Of a stretch of 64,000 nucleotides of DNA, positions 10,088 through 20,293 are shown one piece after another; within the stretch, counting starts at the first letter, position 1; every line of letters starts with the position of its first letter. Position numbers and translations under genes: made by a program. Location: positions 2,253,501 through 2,317,500 of the forward strand of contig NZ_CP015039.1 of the NCBI RefSeq assembly GCF_002079305.1, read 5' to 3'. The notes under the pieces are model-generated. The model saw only the letters and a list, made by a program, of their open reading frames with translations, was not told the origin of the DNA and made no database searches. This DNA comes from Rhodovulum sp. P5. GTDB taxonomy: Bacteria > Pseudomonadota > Alphaproteobacteria > Rhodobacterales > Rhodobacteraceae.

Positions 10088-10438
10088 TCATGCGATGGAC
10101 CGTTGTTCCTGTGCCGGAAAGGCTGCCTCGCAGGTGGGATGGATGGTGAAGACCCGGTCCATGCGCGTCAGCCGGAACACCTTGTCGACATTCGGGGTCA
10201 GACTGCACAGTTCCAGCTTGCGGTCCGGACCAAGCAGTTTCATCACCGCGACAACGGCGCCAAGGCCGGAGCTGTCGAGGAATTCCACTTTCCCCAGGTT
10301 CAGCACAACGCGCGCCGGGCCGTTATCGGTCACCTCGCGCAGGCAATCCTTGAACCGGATTGCGACCGCCGAGTCGATCCGGGCTTCGGCGACAATGACA
10401 TGAATCGCATCGTCGCGCAGTTCCGTTTCCAGTTTCAT
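10088..10438 (-). CDS. STAS-domain anti-sigma factor antagonist
   Basis: A 116-residue STAS protein (RsbV/SpoIIAA type). The expected phosphorylation serine is in VEFLDSSGLGAVVAV. It is normally phosphorylated by its partner kinase and, when dephosphorylated, sequesters it. It lies 44 bases upstream of the HATPase gene on the same strand, probably cotranscribed. Confidence 0.9.
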   Translation of the reverse strand: MKLETELRDDAIHVIVAEARIDSAVAIRFKDCLREVTDNGPARVVLNLGKVEFLDSSGLGAVVAVMKLLGPDRKLELCSLTPNVDKVFRLTRMDRVFTIHPTCEAAFPAQEQRSIA

Positions 10439-10523
10439 TCGGCCAGACTCCTGTAATTCGGTTCAAAGGCTAGACGGCAATCGTTACCATTCGGTAAGCC
10501 ATGCTTGGCGAAAGGGAGAGGAT

Positions 10524-11699
10524 ATGATGGACAAGGTCGTGATCTGTGGCGCCGCGCGGACCCCGATGGGAGGATTTCAGGGCGTTTTCGCGACCGTGCC
10601 GGCGCCAACCTTGGGCGGCGCGGCCATCCGCGCCGCGATGGACGGGGCCGGGGTCGCGACCGTGGACGAGCTTTTGATGGGCTGCGTGCTGCCCGCGGGG
10701 CAGGGGCAGGCCCCGGCGCGACAGGCCGGTTTCAGCGCCGGGCTGGGGGAAGACGTACCCGCCACGACCGTCAACAAGATGTGCGGATCGGGCATGAAGA
10801 CGGCGATGATGGCCCATGACCAGTTGGCCTTGGGCGCGGCGGGCGTGATCTGCGCCGGGGGGATGGAGAGCATGACGAATGCACCATACCTCTTGCCCAA
10901 CATGCGTGGCGGCGCGCGGATCGGCCATGGTCAGGCACTGGACCACATGTTCCTCGACGGGCTGGAGGACGCGTATGACAAGGGCCGCCTGATGGGCACC
11001 TTTGCCGAGGATTGCGCCGAGACATTCCAGTTTACGCGAGAGGCGCAGGACGACTACGCACTGGGATCCCTCTCGAACGCGCTTGCCGCGCAAAGCTCCG
11101 GCGCGTTCGAGGGTGAGATCGCCCCGGTCACCGTGACCACGCGCAAGGGCGACACCGTGGTGGCAGAGGACGAACAGCCCGGGCAGGCGCGACCCGAGAA
11201 GATCCCCCATCTCAAGCCCGCCTTTCGCAGGGATGGCACGGTGACGCCGGCCAATTCGTCCTCGATCTCAGACGGGGCGGCGGCGGTGATCCTTGCCCGC
11301 GGCGAGGTGGCCGAGGCGCGCGGCCTGCCCGTGCGCGCCCGCATCCTTGGCCATGCCAGCCATGCGCAGGCACCGGGATGGTTCACCACCGCGCCGGTGC
11401 CGGCGGCCCAAAAGCTGCTGGCCAGGATCGGCTGGTCCAAGGACGACGTCGATCTGTGGGAGGTGAACGAGGCTTTCGCCGTGGTCCCCATGGCCTTCAT
11501 GCATGAAATGGGACTGCCGCGCGACCGGGTGAACGTCAACGGCGGCGCCTGCGCACTGGGTCACCCGATCGGGGCCTCGGGCACGCGGATCATCGTCACG
11601 CTGCTGAACGCGCTGGAAAAGCGGGGCCTGAAACGGGGCGTTGCGGCGATCTGTATCGGCGGCGGCGAAGGCACCGCAATCGCCATCGAGCGGCCATGA
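10524..11699 (+). CDS. Acetyl-CoA acetyltransferase (thiolase)
   Basis: A 391-residue thiolase II. The nucleophilic Cys (~87) is in NKMCGSGMK, the catalytic His (~347) in CALGHPIGASG and the second Cys in CIGGGEG near residue 378. It condenses two acetyl-CoA to acetoacetyl-CoA or runs in reverse. The start ATG follows GGGAGAGG. It overlaps msrC by four bases (ATGA). phaC is 9 kb away, so a role in polyhydroxybutyrate synthesis is possible but not shown by operon structure. Confidence 0.93.
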   Translation: MMDKVVICGAARTPMGGFQGVFATVPAPTLGGAAIRAAMDGAGVATVDELLMGCVLPAGQGQAPARQAGFSAGLGEDVPATTVNKMCGSGMKTAMMAHDQLALGAAGVICAGGMESMTNAPYLLPNMRGGARIGHGQALDHMFLDGLEDAYDKGRLMGTFAEDCAETFQFTREAQDDYALGSLSNALAAQSSGAFEGEIAPVTVTTRKGDTVVAEDEQPGQARPEKIPHLKPAFRRDGTVTPANSSSISDGAAAVILARGEVAEARGLPVRARILGHASHAQAPGWFTTAPVPAAQKLLARIGWSKDDVDLWEVNEAFAVVPMAFMHEMGLPRDRVNVNGGACALGHPIGASGTRIIVTLLNALEKRGLKRGVAAICIGGGEGTAIAIERP

Positions 11700-12151
11700 G
11701 GCGCATCGACTACGCCGAGATGTCGAAAACCCTTGCCGCGCTCACCACGGGCGAGACGGATCAGGTGGCGCTGATGGCGACCATGGCCTGCGAACTGCAC
11801 CATGCCGATGACCGGTTCGACTGGACGGGTTTCTATCGTGTCACCGCCCCCGACTTGCTGAAGATCGGCCCCTATCAGGGCGGCCATGGCTGTCTGACCA
11901 TTCCGTTCGACCGGGGCGTTTGCGGGGCGGCCGCCCGCACCGGCGTCACGCAGATCGTGGCCGATGTCGACGCGTTCCCCGGCCATATTGCCTGCGCGTC
12001 CTCGACCCGCTCCGAAATCGTGCTGCCCGTGTGGGACCGTGAGGGCGTGTTGCTAGGCGTGCTGGACATCGACAGCGACCAACCGGCCGCGTTCGACCAG
12101 GCCGATGCGGCGGGGCTGGCCGCGTTGCTTGAACAGACCTTTGCGCGATGA
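11696..12151 (+). CDS. msrC: Free methionine-(R)-sulfoxide reductase (GAF domain)
   Basis: A 151-residue GAF-fold fRMsr that reduces free Met-R-sulfoxide. The catalytic cysteine pattern is present: DRGVCGAAARTG and FPGHIACASSTRSEIVLPV. A YQGGHGCLTIPF segment precedes it. It overlaps thiolase upstream and the LysE gene downstream by ATGA in both cases, indicating translational coupling of three genes. Confidence 0.92.
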   Translation: MRRIDYAEMSKTLAALTTGETDQVALMATMACELHHADDRFDWTGFYRVTAPDLLKIGPYQGGHGCLTIPFDRGVCGAAARTGVTQIVADVDAFPGHIACASSTRSEIVLPVWDREGVLLGVLDIDSDQPAAFDQADAAGLAALLEQTFAR

Positions 12152-12759
12152 CCCCGCAGGGCTGGGCCGTCTTCGCGATCTTCTGGGTTCTCTTCGTCAC
12201 GACCCCGGGCCCCAATGCGGTGAACTGCATCCTGAACGGCATGACCCATGGCCTGCCCCGGGCGCTTTGGGGCGTTTTGGGAATCCTGACACAGGCAACC
12301 CTGTTTCTGACGCTGTCGGCGGCCGGGATCACCGCCCTGATCGCGGCGAGCCCCACGGCCTTTGCCTGGGCGAAACTCGGCGGTGCGGCGGTGCTGATCT
12401 GGCTGGGCATCCGCGGCTGGCGCAATGCCGCGGTCGCCGTCGCGCCACAGGCGGCGTCGGGTCGGTCGATCTATACCCGGGCCTTCCTGATCGCCACGGT
12501 CAACGCCAAAAGCATCGCCGGATATCTCGCCGCCTTTTCCCAGTTCGTGGAACCCGACATTCCCATCGGTCGACAGATGTGGGCGATCTTTCCCACCGCG
12601 CTGACGCTGACGTCGCTGTCCTATGCCAGCTACACCGCGCTTGGCGCATGGCTGGGCCGGCTGGCGCTGGGGGCGGTGATGAACACAAGACTGCGGCAGG
12701 TGCTGGCGGTGTGTTTCATCCTCTATGGGGGGCTTCTTGGCCTTTCGGCGCTGCCCTAG
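12148..12759 (+). CDS. LysE/RhtB family amino-acid exporter
   Basis: A 203-residue inner-membrane protein of the LysE/RhtB superfamily. The N-terminus has FVTTPGPNAVNCILNGMTHG, the family's PGP signature, followed by about six hydrophobic segments and a central NAKSIAGYLAAFSQF motif (the position usually NPK). Such proteins export amino acids or derivatives. It overlaps msrC by four bases; the substrate is unknown. Confidence 0.9.
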   Translation: MTPQGWAVFAIFWVLFVTTPGPNAVNCILNGMTHGLPRALWGVLGILTQATLFLTLSAAGITALIAASPTAFAWAKLGGAAVLIWLGIRGWRNAAVAVAPQAASGRSIYTRAFLIATVNAKSIAGYLAAFSQFVEPDIPIGRQMWAIFPTALTLTSLSYASYTALGAWLGRLALGAVMNTRLRQVLAVCFILYGGLLGLSALP

Positions 12760-12798
12760 GCTTGCGGCAGGGGTCCGAACCCGCTACCGCCACGGCCC

Positions 12799-13446
12799 AT
12801 GAGCGATGCCTACAACCCGCCCGACACGCCGCTGGACATCCTGCACCAGGACCACGAGATCCTCGTGGCCAACAAGCCCGCGGGCCTGTTGTCGGTGCCG
12901 GGAAAGGGCGCGCATCTGGCCGACTGTCTGATCGCGCGCATCCAGGCGGCCTTTCCCGACGCGCTGCTGGTGCATCGGCTGGACCGGGACACATCGGGCG
13001 TGATGGTGTTCGCCCTGACGCCGCAGGCCCAGCGCCATCTGGGCCTGCAATTCGAGAAACGGCAGACCAAGAAGACCTATGTCGCCCGGGTCTGGGGCCT
13101 GCTGGAGCCGAAAACCGGCACCGTCGATCTGCCGCTGATCGTCGACTGGCCGAACCGCCCGCGCCAGATGGTCGACCATGAAAACGGCAAGCCCGCGGTC
13201 ACCGACTGGCGCGTCGTCCGCCATGACAACGGGACAACCCGCGTGCGGCTGTTTCCGAAAACCGGCCGCAGTCACCAGTTGCGCGTCCATATGAAGGAAC
13301 TCGGCCACCCGATCCTCGGCGATCCGTTCTATGCCGAGGGGGCAGCCCGCGATGCCCCGCGCCTGATGCTGCATGCCGAAGAACTGCGCCTGCGCCATCC
13401 CGATGGCGGGCGGGGCATGAGCTTTCGCGCCAAGTGCCCGTTCTAG
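12799..13446 (+). CDS. rluA: RluA-family 23S rRNA/tRNA pseudouridine synthase
   Basis: A 215-residue synthase, near the size of E. coli RluA, which modifies U746 of 23S rRNA and U32 of some tRNAs. The catalytic Asp (~62) is in HRLDRDTSGVMVFA. Further family motifs are KPAGLLSVPGKG, TKKTYVARVWG and FPKTGRSHQLRVHM. It stands alone between the LysE gene and a convergent aldehyde dehydrogenase. Confidence 0.92.
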   Translation: MSDAYNPPDTPLDILHQDHEILVANKPAGLLSVPGKGAHLADCLIARIQAAFPDALLVHRLDRDTSGVMVFALTPQAQRHLGLQFEKRQTKKTYVARVWGLLEPKTGTVDLPLIVDWPNRPRQMVDHENGKPAVTDWRVVRHDNGTTRVRLFPKTGRSHQLRVHMKELGHPILGDPFYAEGAARDAPRLMLHAEELRLRHPDGGRGMSFRAKCPF

Positions 13447-13448
13447 CG

Positions 13449-13473
13449 CGGCGCCCGTGTCAACCGGGCGCCG
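13449..13473. terminator. GC-rich hairpin between convergent rluA and aldehyde dehydrogenase genes
   Basis: A perfect 9-bp stem (CGGCGCCCG paired with CGGGCGCCG) with a 7-base loop directly follows the rluA stop. It lacks a T-run, so it may stall or protect transcripts from either side rather than act as a classical intrinsic terminator. Confidence 0.5.
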
Positions 13474-13500
13474 CCGCCGGTGGGCAAGTCGGGCGGCTGG

Positions 13501-14943
13501 TCAGGCGCTGCCGCCCCAACCGCTGACCGCCTTGACGTCGCAGAATTCTTCCAGCCCCCAGACGCCGCCCTCGCGCCCGTTGCCAGATCCCTTGACCCCG
13601 CCGAACGGGCTGCCCGCGCCGCGGGACGTGCCGTTCAACTCGACCATGCCCGAACGCAAGGCCCGGGCCAGACGCTGGCGCCGCACCCCATCGCCCGACT
13701 GGACATAGTTGGTCAGGCCGTAATCGGTGTCGTTGGCGATCTGCAACGCCTCGTCCTCGCTGTCGAACGGGATGATCGACAGGACGGGGCCGAAGATCTC
13801 CTCTCGGGCAATGGTCATGTCGTTGGTCACATCGGCAAAGACGGTGGGCCGCACGAAGTAACCGCGGTTGAACCCTTCGGGTCGCCCGGTCCCGCCCGCG
13901 ACCAGCCGCGCGCCTTCGTCGATCCCTTTCTGGATCAGGGACTGCACCTTTTCGTATTGTGCCGCACTGACCACCGGGCCGACATGGCGGCCTTCAGCAC
14001 TTGCCGGGCCCACCTGCATCTGCGCGGCGACCGCCTGCGCCGTTTCCACCGCGGCGTCATAGGCCGAGCGTTCCACCAGCATCCGGGTCGGCGCATTGCA
14101 CGACTGGCCGGTGTTCTGGAAGCAATGCAGGACACCGCGTTTGACCGCCTTGTCGTCGGCATCGGCAAAGATCAGGTTCGCGCCCTTGCCGCCCAATTCC
14201 AGATGCACCCGTTTCAGCGTGGCGGCGGCGTTCTTCGAAATCGCGATCCCCGCCCGGGTCGAGCCGGTGAAGGAGATCATGTCGATCCCCGGATGTCCCG
14301 ACATCTGCGTGCCCACGCCGGGCCCGTCGCCGTTGACCAGATTGAAGACACCCTTCGGCACGCCGGCCTCATGCACGATCTCGGCGAAGACCATCGCCGA
14401 CAGCGGCGCGATCTCGGACGGTTTCAGAACCATGGTACAGCCGGTGGCCAGTGCCGGGATCACCTTCAGCGTGATCTGGTTCATCGGCCAGTTCCACGGC
14501 GTGATCATGCCGATCACCCCCGCCGGGTCCATCAGGATGCGGTCGTCGGGCGCCTGGGCCCCCAAGGGGCGTTCGAATTCGAACCCCTCCAGCGCGCGGA
14601 TGAAGTTCTTGATGTGATACGCCCCGGCGCCCACCTGGTTGGCCCGTGCGAAATCGATCGGCGCCCCCATCTCGCGGCTCATCGCCTGTGCCAGATCCTC
14701 GGTGCGCGCCGTGTAAAGGTCCAGGATGCGCGACAGAAGCGCAAGCCGGTCTTCCTTTGATGACGCGGCCCAACCTGGGCCGGCGGCACGGGCGGCCGCG
14801 ACCGCGGCGTCTGTGTCGGCCGCGCCCCCAAGCGAAATCGTCGCAAAGGGTTCTTCGGTCGAGGGGTCAATGACCTCGCACAGCGTTTCCGAGACGGGCG
14901 GAACCCAGGCTCCGTCGATGTAAAATGCTGTCTTTTCGATCAT
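13501..14943 (-). CDS. NAD(P)-dependent aldehyde dehydrogenase
   Basis: A 480-residue ALDH superfamily enzyme oxidising an aldehyde to the acid. The general-base Glu is in LELGGKGANLIF, the nucleophilic Cys in GQSCNAPTRM, and the cofactor loop in SFTGSTRAG. The start at 14943 follows AGGAGGGACAA; an upstream in-frame start lacks such a site. It is divergent from the peroxiredoxin gene across 126 bases. The substrate is not evident. Confidence 0.93.
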   Translation of the reverse strand: MIEKTAFYIDGAWVPPVSETLCEVIDPSTEEPFATISLGGAADTDAAVAAARAAGPGWAASSKEDRLALLSRILDLYTARTEDLAQAMSREMGAPIDFARANQVGAGAYHIKNFIRALEGFEFERPLGAQAPDDRILMDPAGVIGMITPWNWPMNQITLKVIPALATGCTMVLKPSEIAPLSAMVFAEIVHEAGVPKGVFNLVNGDGPGVGTQMSGHPGIDMISFTGSTRAGIAISKNAAATLKRVHLELGGKGANLIFADADDKAVKRGVLHCFQNTGQSCNAPTRMLVERSAYDAAVETAQAVAAQMQVGPASAEGRHVGPVVSAAQYEKVQSLIQKGIDEGARLVAGGTGRPEGFNRGYFVRPTVFADVTNDMTIAREEIFGPVLSIIPFDSEDEALQIANDTDYGLTNYVQSGDGVRRQRLARALRSGMVELNGTSRGAGSPFGGVKGSGNGREGGVWGLEEFCDVKAVSGWGGSA

Positions 14944-15014
14944 TTGTCCCTCCTGGGGTTGCGACATTCTGGCTGTGTGCGGCGCTGCATGCATTTCGGG
15001 GTGGCAAAGCTGAA

Positions 15015-15031
15015 CTTAGAATGTATCTAAG
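15015..15031. promoter_or_regulatory. Palindrome resembling an Irr/iron-control box
   Basis: CTTAGAATGTATCTAAG is a perfect inverted repeat (6-bp arms, 5-base centre) 39 bases upstream of the peroxiredoxin start. It differs in one position from TTAGAANNNTTCTAA, the pattern I know for Irr-type iron control boxes in alphaproteobacteria. The regulator is inferred; the palindrome is seen directly. Confidence 0.45.
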
Positions 15032-15069
15032 ATCCATAACTTCAGACGCCCGTACGAAAGGACGATTCC

Positions 15070-15723
15070 ATGGCCCTGCGCATCAACGACATTGCCCCGA
15101 ATTTCACCGCCGACACGACCGAAGGCAAGATCGACTTCCACGACTGGATCGGCGACAGCTATGCGGTTCTGTTCTCGCATCCGAAGGACTTCACCCCCGT
15201 CTGCACGACCGAGTTCGCCGCCGCCGCCAAGCTGGCCGGCGAATTCGCCAAGCGCAACACCAAGGTCATCGGTATCTCTGTCGACGAGGTGGAAGAGCAC
15301 CTGAAATGGAAGGCCGATGTCGAGAAATACGCCGGCACCGACATGACCTTCCCGATCATCGCCGATGACAAGCTGGAGATCGCCAAGCTTTACGGCATGC
15401 TTCCGGCCGACGCCTATCTTGCCGACGGCCGTACCGCCGCCGACACCGCGACCGTGCGCACCACCTTCATCATCAACCCCGAGAAGAAGATCGAGCTGAT
15501 GCTGATCTACCCGATGACGGTGGGACGCAACTTCGACGAGATCCTGCGCGCGCTGGACGCGATCCAGAACAACGCGGGCAAGCCGATCGCCACGCCGGCC
15601 AACTGGCGCCCGGGCGAGGACGTGATCGTCGGCCTGACGGTCAGCACCGAAGAAGCGAAAGAGAAGTTCGGCGCCGTGGAAGAGATCTTCCCCTATCTGC
15701 GGACGGTGAAGCAGGCCAGCTAA
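15070..15723 (+). CDS. 1-Cys peroxiredoxin (Prx6 type)
   Basis: A 217-residue AhpC/TSA-family peroxidase. The peroxidatic Cys (~45) is in HPKDFTPVCTTEF. The long C-terminal part with TTFIINPEKKIELMLIYP and TPANWRPGEDVIVGLTVS is the Prx6 arrangement. It reduces peroxides in the cytosol. The gene is monocistronic, with a strong hairpin just downstream and a palindromic operator candidate upstream. Confidence 0.95.
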   Translation: MALRINDIAPNFTADTTEGKIDFHDWIGDSYAVLFSHPKDFTPVCTTEFAAAAKLAGEFAKRNTKVIGISVDEVEEHLKWKADVEKYAGTDMTFPIIADDKLEIAKLYGMLPADAYLADGRTAADTATVRTTFIINPEKKIELMLIYPMTVGRNFDEILRALDAIQNNAGKPIATPANWRPGEDVIVGLTVSTEEAKEKFGAVEEIFPYLRTVKQAS

Positions 15724-15747
15724 GCGCGGCGCCTGATCCGGCTATTT

Positions 15748-15776
15748 GCCCCCTGCCAGTGGTCTTGGCGGGGGGC
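15748..15776 (+). terminator. Intrinsic-type terminator after peroxiredoxin
   Basis: A 12-position stem with two wobble pairs (GCCCCCTGCCAG against CTTGGCGGGGGGC) and a short loop, followed by TTGT, lies 25 bases after the peroxiredoxin stop. Confidence 0.6.
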
Positions 15777-15808
15777 TTGTCGTATGAGGGTCGAAACAGG
15801 TGTGCCGT

Positions 15809-16639
15809 ATGCAGTCCGAACTGATCCTCTCGACCTACAACAGCCCCCGCTCGCTTGCCCTCTGCCTTGAGTCCATCGCGATGCAGCGGGTCAGGACCGA
15901 CGGGATCTGCATCGCCGATGACGGGTCGGGCCCCGAAACCAAGGCGGTGATCGACGCCTTCGCCGCGCGCCATCCCGACCTGACAATCCGCCATGTCTGG
16001 CACGAAGACCGCGGGTTCGAGAAAAGCGCGATCCTGAACAAGGCGATTGCCTCCTCGCAGGCCGCGGTTCTGGTGTTCATCGACGGCGACGTCATGATCC
16101 ATCCCGATTTCGTGGCGCGGCATCTGCACCTGACCCGGCCGGGCCAGTTTTCCACCGGCAGCCTGATCCGACTGGATGCCGAAGCGACCGCCAGCGTGAC
16201 GCCCGAGATGGTCCGCGACGGGACGGTGTTCGACCGCGATTGGCTGAAGGCAAACCGCGCCCTTGGCAGCCTGTCCACCTGGGCAAAAACGCGGCCCTTC
16301 CCGGTGCCGGTGATGGATGTGCTGGAACGCCTGTCGCCGGTGCGGCGGGCGCTTTGCGGGGCCAATGCCTCTGTCTGGCGCAGCGATCTGCTGAAGATCA
16401 ACGGCTATGACGAAACCATCAAATGGGGCGGCGGGGACAAGAATCTGGGAATCCGGCTGAACAATGCCGGGGTGCGGGGGCGGCACTTGCGCTATTCCGC
16501 GCCGCTGGTGCATCTGGATCATCCGCGCGGTTATGCCGACCCCGAGAAGAAGAAACGCTACCGCGCCCTGAACCGCGCCGCGCGGAAAAGCGGCGAGACG
16601 TGGACACCGAACGGGATCAACAAAGAAGGTCGCACATGA
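15809..16639 (+). CDS. Family 2 glycosyltransferase
   Basis: A 276-residue GT-A fold glycosyltransferase. It opens SELILSTYNSPRSL (nucleotide-binding strand), has CIADDGSG and the metal-binding VFIDGDVM, then a galactosyltransferase-like C-terminal half (CGANASVWRSDLLKINGYDE, WGGGDKNLGIRL). ATG 15809 is preferred over GTG 15800 because AACAGG sits 8-9 bases upstream. It overlaps the next gene by ATGA. The acceptor is unknown; a surface glycan role is likely. Confidence 0.87.
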   Translation: MQSELILSTYNSPRSLALCLESIAMQRVRTDGICIADDGSGPETKAVIDAFAARHPDLTIRHVWHEDRGFEKSAILNKAIASSQAAVLVFIDGDVMIHPDFVARHLHLTRPGQFSTGSLIRLDAEATASVTPEMVRDGTVFDRDWLKANRALGSLSTWAKTRPFPVPVMDVLERLSPVRRALCGANASVWRSDLLKINGYDETIKWGGGDKNLGIRLNNAGVRGRHLRYSAPLVHLDHPRGYADPEKKKRYRALNRAARKSGETWTPNGINKEGRT

Positions 16640-17250
16640 TCAGGCTCAAGCGCCGCCGGAAGGTCGCCTTTCCCCCCGTGCCGAGATTTTCCGAACCCGA
16701 CCTGAAACGGCTGAAGGACGCCTATGCCGATGCCGCCAGCATTCTGGAATATGGCAGCGGCGGGTCGACCATCATCGCCGCGGAACTGGGCAAGAAGGTC
16801 CGCTCCGTCGAAAGCGACAAGGGGTGGACCGCGCTTCTGAACGCCCATCTCGACAGTGCGTTTCCCGATGCCGATGCCCGCGTGATCCACAGCGATATCG
16901 GCCGGACCGGCAAATGGGGCAAACCGGTGAACCGGAAGGCGATGGAGAATTTCTATCGCTATCCGTTGGCCATCTGGGACGCGCCCGATTTCACCCATCC
17001 CGATGTCATCCTGATCGACGGGCGCTTCCGGGTGGCCTGTTTCTGCACCGCCGTGATGCGCATCGAACGGCCCACGCTGGTGCTGTTCGACGATTTCGTC
17101 GTGCGCGAGAAATACCATACGGTCGAGGCCCTGGCCAAACCCGTCGAACGGCTGGAGCGCATGGCGGTCTTCGAACTGGAACCGGGGATGGTGCCGCGCA
17201 GCGAACTGACCTGGGTCATCGGGTCGTTCTTCAGGACAAGCTACGCCTGA
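16636..17250 (+). CDS. Methyltransferase-like protein of unknown specificity
   Basis: A 204-residue protein. LEYGSGGSTIIAAELGKKVRSVE resembles SAM-binding motif I of Rossmann methyltransferases; DVILIDGRFRVACF and TLVLFDDFVV follow, with a shape like class I methyltransferases. It is translationally coupled to the glycosyltransferase, so the pair may build and decorate the same glycan. No substrate can be named. Confidence 0.75.
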   Translation: MIRLKRRRKVAFPPVPRFSEPDLKRLKDAYADAASILEYGSGGSTIIAAELGKKVRSVESDKGWTALLNAHLDSAFPDADARVIHSDIGRTGKWGKPVNRKAMENFYRYPLAIWDAPDFTHPDVILIDGRFRVACFCTAVMRIERPTLVLFDDFVVREKYHTVEALAKPVERLERMAVFELEPGMVPRSELTWVIGSFFRTSYA

Positions 17251-17282
17251 CGTCTCCCCCGCGCCGCCAGCCACGAACGCAA

Positions 17283-17311
17283 AGGGGCGCGAAGCTTTCG
17301 CCCGCGCCCCT
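17283..17311 (-). terminator. GC hairpin downstream of pnp
   Basis: A 9-bp stem (AGGGGCGCG with CGCGCCCCT) with an 11-base loop lies between the convergent methyltransferase-like and pnp genes. On the pnp (minus) strand it is followed only by TTT, so it is a weak terminator candidate. Confidence 0.45.
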
Positions 17312-17331
17312 CAAATCCGGTTGGCCGAAGA

Positions 17332-19473
<2,142 letters not shown>

Positions 19474-19792
19474 ACGTCTATCCTGTGAGGGAGCGCTCCC
19501 GGGCGTATCCCGGGTCTCCCGTTGAAATGGCGGCCGCATTGCCGCCGACCCCTTCCATCGTGTCGAGTGCCGGGGCCTTGGCACAACGTCTCAGATGGCC
19601 GGGACATAGAGAAAAACGGGCCAATTGGAAAGACATAACTGGATTTTCGCACGAAATCGGCATCCGGCTGGCGGCGCGCTTCCGCAAGCCGGGCATGCGG
19701 AAACGTCAGAACTCGGATAATAACTCGTTACATCTTTGTCGCTAACTGTACGCGCATACTTCGCTTTTCGCGCGATCACAGGAGAGATGAGG
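19474..19792. promoter_or_regulatory. Divergent intergenic region between pnp and a hypothetical gene
   Basis: No gene is supported in these 319 bases. The pnp-proximal part contains GGGAGCGCTCCC and GC-rich inverted repeats likely to fold in the pnp leader RNA. The part near 19700-19760 is AT-richer and probably carries the promoters, but no clean -35/-10 pair stands out. Confidence 0.4.
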
Positions 19793-20254
19793 ATGGAAAC
19801 GAACGCATTCGGAACGGTTCGGCTGGACGATGGGCAGGCGACGCTGCCCGTGGGGCCGGGCGTTCTGCGCCCTGTCGGGCTGGATTTTCTGGCCACGGTG
19901 CAGGACCGGCCGAAGATGGAGGCCGCCGCCACGTTTATCGACACCCTGTCGAAACATGTCGAAACGGTGCGCGTGGCCTTTCTGGACGGCTATGACAGCA
20001 TTGCGGCAAATGTCCCGGCATGGCTGCATGAAAACGCACCCGCGGCCTATGCCGCCCTTTTCCCCGACACGCCCAACCCCGCCGATATCACGCCGGCGCA
20101 GTTGTGGGACAGCCTGGACATGACCGCGATCTGGAGCCGGGACGACGGCATCGTGACCATCGCCTTCGGCTTTCACGAGGTTGACGTTCCGCGGTCCTTC
20201 GCTGCGGAGTTCCAGCTTGACGGGGCGCTTCAGCGCGTGGCCTTCGTCGCCTGA
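19793..20254 (+). CDS. Hypothetical protein (small acidic, cytoplasmic)
   Basis: A 153-residue acidic protein without signal peptide or membrane segment. It contains LRPVGLDFLATVQDRPKMEAA, an AAAYAALFPDTPNPADITPAQLWDSL region and IWSRDDGIVTIAFGFHEVDV, suggesting a compact alpha/beta domain of the small DUF2004-like kind, though I cannot confirm that. ATG 19793 is favoured over 19787 because AGGAGAG is then properly spaced. It converges with phaC. Confidence 0.72.
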   Translation: METNAFGTVRLDDGQATLPVGPGVLRPVGLDFLATVQDRPKMEAAATFIDTLSKHVETVRVAFLDGYDSIAANVPAWLHENAPAAYAALFPDTPNPADITPAQLWDSLDMTAIWSRDDGIVTIAFGFHEVDVPRSFAAEFQLDGALQRVAFVA

Positions 20255-20272
20255 CGGCCCCGGCCACAGGAT

Positions 20273-20292
20273 CGCGCCCCCAGGCGGGCGCG
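20273..20292. terminator. Hairpin between convergent hypothetical gene and phaC
   Basis: A 7-bp stem CGCGCCC/GGGCGCG with a 6-base loop sits between the convergent stops. There is no T-run on the plus side, so activity is only suggested. Confidence 0.4.
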
Positions 20293-20293
20293 G

